From Mortierella sp. BCC40632 (Eukaryota; Mortierellomycota; Mortierellomycetes; Mortierellales; Mortierellaceae): a DNA stretch of 64,000 nt. Below are positions 60,138-64,000 of the stretch, in pieces. The translations under genes were made by a program, and so were the position numbers. Under the pieces are notes generated by a model. The model did no database searches. It was not told where the DNA came from and saw nothing but the letters and a program-made list of their open reading frames with translations. Position 1 is the first letter of the stretch. Each line of letters opens with the position of its first letter. The stretch is from NCBI GenBank assembly GCA_011634665.1, contig WAEK01000005.1, positions 612,001 through 676,000 on the forward strand, written 5' to 3'.

Positions 60138-61287
60138 GGCGAACAAGTACTGTATGGGATGGCGAGTGGATCAATGCTGGAGAATTGAAGAACTGAAGAG
60201 TTGGAGAACTGGAGAGATGGGTGCTGGGACAAAAAAAAAAGGGCGCGGTAGGACGGGGTAACAGAAGACAAGAGAGCGAGAGGCCTGATGGAGAAAAGAA
60301 AAAAGAAAAGGATCATCGGATGTGAAGGAAAAAGTGAAGAGTGAAGAGTGAAAAGAAAAGAAAAGAAAGCCAGGAAAAAAAAAGAGGACTGAGAGTCGGA
60401 TGTCTGGGGTTGTCCGATGGTCAGGGGGAGGGGGAGAGGTGTAAGGAGAAGGAGGAAGAGAGAAGAAGGTCTGATCGGGGGAAAGGGGAAGGGATGCAAA
60501 GCAATCTGTCAGATGAAGATGAGATGAAAAGATGCAACATGCGAGTCTGTCCTGGAAAGGGGTGGGGTTGGAAGGTCAAGAGAAGAGTCGTTGGTGAGAG
60601 CTGGTGGGAAGTGGTGGTGGCGGATTGAGTAGAGCTGATTCTTTTTGGGATGAGCAAGTTGTGTGGTAGTCGTCGTCTGTGTCTGTGTCTCTGTGTCTGT
60701 GCTGGGGGGAATGGCGGGCTGGTTCAGTGTGGGTATCGTGTGTGTCTGCAGGCTGGGAAAGAGTGAGAGAGAGCGAGAGAGCGAGAGAGAGCGAGAGAGC
60801 GAGAGAGAGAGAGAAAGAGAGAGAGAGAGAAAGAGAGAGAGAGAAGGAGAAAGAGACGGAGAAAGAGAAAAGAGAAAGATGGGGCTGATTGGAAGGATGG
60901 AGGAGAGAAGAAAGGAGGAGGAGGTGGCGGATGGATGGATAGATGGATGGATGGACAGAGAGATGGAGCCGAGAAAAGAGAGAAAGAAGAAAGAAGATAA
61001 GAAAAAAAAAAAAAAAAAAAAAAAAAAAGGAATAGCCCAAGGGCAGGTTGGTGCAAGTAATGCAACGCAAAAAAATAAAAGTCAAAAAGTCAAAAAAGAA
61101 CAAGAACTAAAAAAAAAAAAAAAAAAAAAAGGCACATGCAAGGTGGACAGACAGACAGACAGACACAAGATATCACCAAGAAAGAAAGACCATCAGACAT
61201 CAGACAGACACAAGAGAAGATTTCTGAAGGGCTTGGCTGATGGATTGATGGACTGTGGGAGGGAGGGGGTAGGAGGAGGAACCAAAC

Positions 61288-61358
<71 letters not shown>

Positions 61359-61648
61359 ACACCAGTCACTCTAGTCACTCAAAGCTTGTCTTCATCATTG
61401 TTCCCTTCGGTCACATGTCTCCCTTTCCATCCATCCATCCATTGCACTCCATCCAAAATCAACCCAGTCCAACAAGGAGTATTCTTGTTTCATTCTCCCC
61501 TTTTTTTTTTTATATCTTTAACCAAACCCCTGTGTGTTGACCATTTCTTCGTGTTCCTCATACCCTTTAGATATATTTTTCTTTTGGATAGACGATTACT
61601 GCTAAGGCTATTCTACAAACTACTACCTCTACTCTCTCTCTCTTTTAT
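60138..61648. promoter_or_regulatory. SMCR8 upstream region and aspartic-protease 3' flank
   Basis: No gene supported. From the left: G/A-rich blocks; GAGC/GA repeats (60760-60860); GGAT repeats (60930-60955); two A runs (about 61003-61027 and 61110-61130) that are T runs in SMCR8 sense; a GACA array (61149-61164); and a 63-nt CT array (61292-61354). Presumed SMCR8 promoter on the left, protease 3' end on the right. Confidence 0.5.
61292..61354. repeat. (CT)n microsatellite, about 63 nt
   Basis: Longest pure dinucleotide array in the window. Confidence 0.95.
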
Positions 61649-63139
61649 CTATAGGTCAAATGGCCCTTCCGTCGTCTTCTCAGCAAGCACCTTCAACGGA
61701 GCGAGACCAAGTCTTGGTGGGGTCGAATGATCAAAGACACAATAGTTGTTGTTAATGAACGTGTCGCCCAGGATCCAGAATCCATCCACTCCTGTCTGCA
61801 CTCCCGAGACACAGAGACCCTTCAACAGACCCGTTGGTTCATACACCAGATCCTGCATGGGCACCTGGAAGACGCCACCACCCATAATGAACGAGATGGT
61901 GCCATTGCTTGAGACCGTATTGCATGGTACCTCCCATTGACCCTCTTCCGAGTCAAAGACTGCGCCTGGGATCTGGGCATGGATAAGAGAGGCGGTCGTG
62001 TTGCCGACATAGATTAGACTCGTGCCAGTGTCGACAATACCAGTCGAACTTTGGCCCTGAGACTGACCGTTGACCAACACATCATCCACTTGAACCTGCC
62101 ACCATCCCATGGTCGAGTTCACGGGCACATAGGTCAGGTTACCCTCGTAAAGGGTTGAGTTGATCGCGCCAAACAAGTACTCGCCTCGGAGCGAGTCTTG
62201 TGCTGGCCAGGACATGAACCGGGTCGCAGGCAGGTAGATGGACACGACGGGCTGAGCAGTCAAATTGGCAGCGATGGCCGTCTCCAAAAACGTCTTGACT
62301 CCCGATACGGACTCGCCCGAGCTAAAGCCCAAACCAAAGAGACCATCAAAGGGAGAATCCCCAAAATCCACTTCGTTCAAGGCAAGACCAAAGGTTTGTC
62401 GGACAGCAATGCCACCGACATTAATGATGTCAGAACCAAGATAACCGGCAGCAGTCGAGTTGTCACCATAGGCGATTTGCCAGGTGTTGGAGACATTGCC
62501 TTGGAAGGTGGAAGAGATGCGAGGATCAAATCGACGATGGACCAAGCATGTGATCTCGACGCAGTTGGATCCTGGCACCCAAATGTCAGACGATCCCGTG
62601 TCGAAATCTACCTTGAACCGCTGGCCTGGAGTGCCGATCTGAATCCATCCATAGTACTAAAGGGAAAGGAAGAAGAAGAAGAAAAAGTCTTAGTCCAGTG
62701 CAATGGATCAACTGCCCGAAATGGTGTCAGTTTCAAAAAAAAAAAAAAAAACTTTTTTTTATACCTCAACATCCTCATAATCAATCGCGGGGACACTGCC
62801 AACACCTGTCCCAACAGTATCATTGTTGGTAGACAGTTGGTCCTTTGTCTCTTTCTTGTCCCGGCGACGATCCAATCGACCAGACTCTTGGCGTGGCTGG
62901 TGACGGTTCAGCTTGAGGTTCAGTCCCGGATACCGAGCATTCATTTTGTGAACATGTCGTCCATAGTCCCGCTTAAAGTCTCCTCGTCGGTGAATCGGTA
63001 CCGAGAGCCCTTGTCCTTCTTTAGACAATGCTGGTGAAGAAAATGCTGTGAGCCTGGTGGGCGCAGCAGACGAGAGTGCCATCCATGAAGATGCACCCAA
63101 GCTAATGCAGGCCACTAGGAAGGTCGCGTCGAGTTTCAT
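61649..63139 (-). CDS. Secreted pepsin-like aspartic protease (A1)
   Basis: Acid endopeptidase of the pepsin/saccharopepsin family, predicted to be secreted. Exons 62765-63139 and 61649-62656 total 1383 nt, 460 aa. N-terminal hydrophobic signal (TFLVACISLGASSWMALSS, about 5-25). A basic propeptide rich in Arg/Lys (RRGDFKRDYGR, RLDRRRDKKE) offers Kex2-like sites. Mature domain: both catalytic triads present, DTGSSDIWVPGS (about 144) and DTGTSLIYVG (about 335). Also present are the flap segment with YGDNSTAAGYLG, FDGLFGLGF, and the C-terminal WILGDTFINNNYCVFD. Several N-glycosylation sequons. No GPI-type hydrophobic tail (ends EGPFDL), so secreted rather than a yapsin. The intron has an A16 run (T in sense) just after the donor. 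Length is normal for the family. Confidence 0.95.
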
Positions 63140-63791
63140 GCCGTTATTCTTCCAAAAAAAAAATAAAATAAAATAAAAATAAAAGGGAGGACCCTTGACG
63201 ATCCTTGTCAGCCCAGATATATGTGTGAAGGAGGAGGGAGGTGAATGCGTAAACTCGAGCTAAAAAAGAAAAAAGGAAAAGGAAAAGGAAAGGAAAGAAG
63301 AGGACGCAGGGGTAGTGTAGAGGAGAGACGAGGAGAGTGGAGAGTAAAGTGTAAAGAAGAGAAAAAGAGAAAAAAGAGCGAGAAAAGAGAGAGAGAGAGA
63401 AAGATAAAAAAGAAGGAAGAGTGAGGATCTATTGCAGCTAGAGTCGATGGGCCACGCGGTATTTATATGCCGCCGTCCTTTCCCTTTGTTCTCTAATTGC
63501 ACATGGATGTCATGAACGCTTTCTGTGAGTGGCTCGAGTGCCTAGTGCTATGGAAACAGGGCTTATCCTGCTTGGCTGGGCTGTTGTGTAAAAGGAAAAA
63601 CACTCAAAGAGAGAGAAGTTTTTGCTGTTCTCAAGAGGAGTCTCACTCATGACAGAAAAAAAAAGAAAAAAAGAAAAAAAGAAAATCCACTCAAGTCGAA
63701 TCCGATTCAGCCAGGATAAGCGGAAAATATGAACAAATTGCCAAGAGCACTCGGACCGTTTTTTGCCGTTTGTTCTCTCTGCTCTCTCTGT

Positions 63792-63822
<31 letters not shown>

Positions 63823-64000
63823 TTCTCTCCCTCTCCCTGGCCGTTATTTCAGTCATTCCTTAGATCGATCTAGTCTCATAAATGACCGGCCCGGGCTGAA
63901 CGACCCTTCCCCTTCTTTCTTCCCCCCTTCCGTCGCCTCTTGCGCCGATCCTTCACGCCATCTCGCTCTAGGCTTTTTTATGAGAAATAAATGATAAGGG
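63140..64000. promoter_or_regulatory. Upstream region of the aspartic protease
   Basis: No gene recognised. It has purine blocks (63260-63420), then AAAAAG repeats (about 63655-63685) and CT tracts (63795-63830) at the right end. TATTTATA at about 63460-63467, roughly 320 bp before the protease ATG, reads TATAAATA on the minus strand and could be a TATA box for this gene, with a long leader. Confidence 0.4.

Noticed and set aside
1..64000. tRNA, rRNA or CRISPR arrays
   Set aside because: I looked for T-loop (GGTTCGAATCC-like) signatures and regularly spaced repeats and saw none; the dinucleotide arrays are not CRISPR-like.

Overview
The window reads as nuclear DNA of an early-diverging filamentous fungus, most likely Mucoromycota and plausibly Mortierellaceae. 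This is inferred from intron-rich genes with short GT-AG introns, fungal families (EXO84, ROM2-type RhoGEF, DUF7137-like protein), a metazoan-like SMCR8 homologue that yeasts lack, Fanzor remnants, and very dense homopolymer and GA/CT tracts. I assigned genes by reading the sequence; no database search was run.

Layout. 1-3970 (+): 3' part of EXO84 (exocyst), meeting tail to tail with UTP10/HEATR1 (4010-10944, -). UTP10 shares a 166-bp divergent promoter with mitochondrial Hsp90 TRAP1 (11111-13681, +). 13.7-17.5 kb is decayed sequence with a PIF1/Helitron-type helicase remnant. 17700-21524 (-) is the exosome helicase MTR4. 23545-28588 (+) is a DEP-DH-PH-CNH Rho1 exchange factor. 28.6-34.9 kb is a mobile-element graveyard: a frameshifted Fanzor pseudogene, a second TnpB/Fanzor-like fragment and, inserted into that fragment, a 164-bp hAT-type MITE with a perfect 8-bp target duplication. 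34973-37311 (+) is a secreted M14 carboxypeptidase with large charged insertions. 37841-40090 (-) is actin-related protein ARP4, carrying an apparent 1-nt frameshift. 41133-42822 (+) is a DUF7137-like membrane protein. 42.8-47.9 kb is microsatellite-dense noncoding DNA before a single-exon Ser-rich single-pass membrane protein (47888-49738, +). 51367-60137 (-) is one seven-exon gene for a 2528-aa SMCR8-like DENN protein. 61649-63139 (-) is a pepsin-type aspartic protease.

The genes are unrelated housekeeping and surface/secretion functions: vesicle tethering, 18S rRNA maturation, nuclear RNA surveillance, chromatin remodelling, Rho1 cell-wall signalling, autophagy/Arf regulation and extracellular proteolysis. 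There is no operon-like logic. The accessory interest lies in the 28.6-34.9 kb transposon island and in the organisation of sense-strand poly(T) tracts in introns and promoters.
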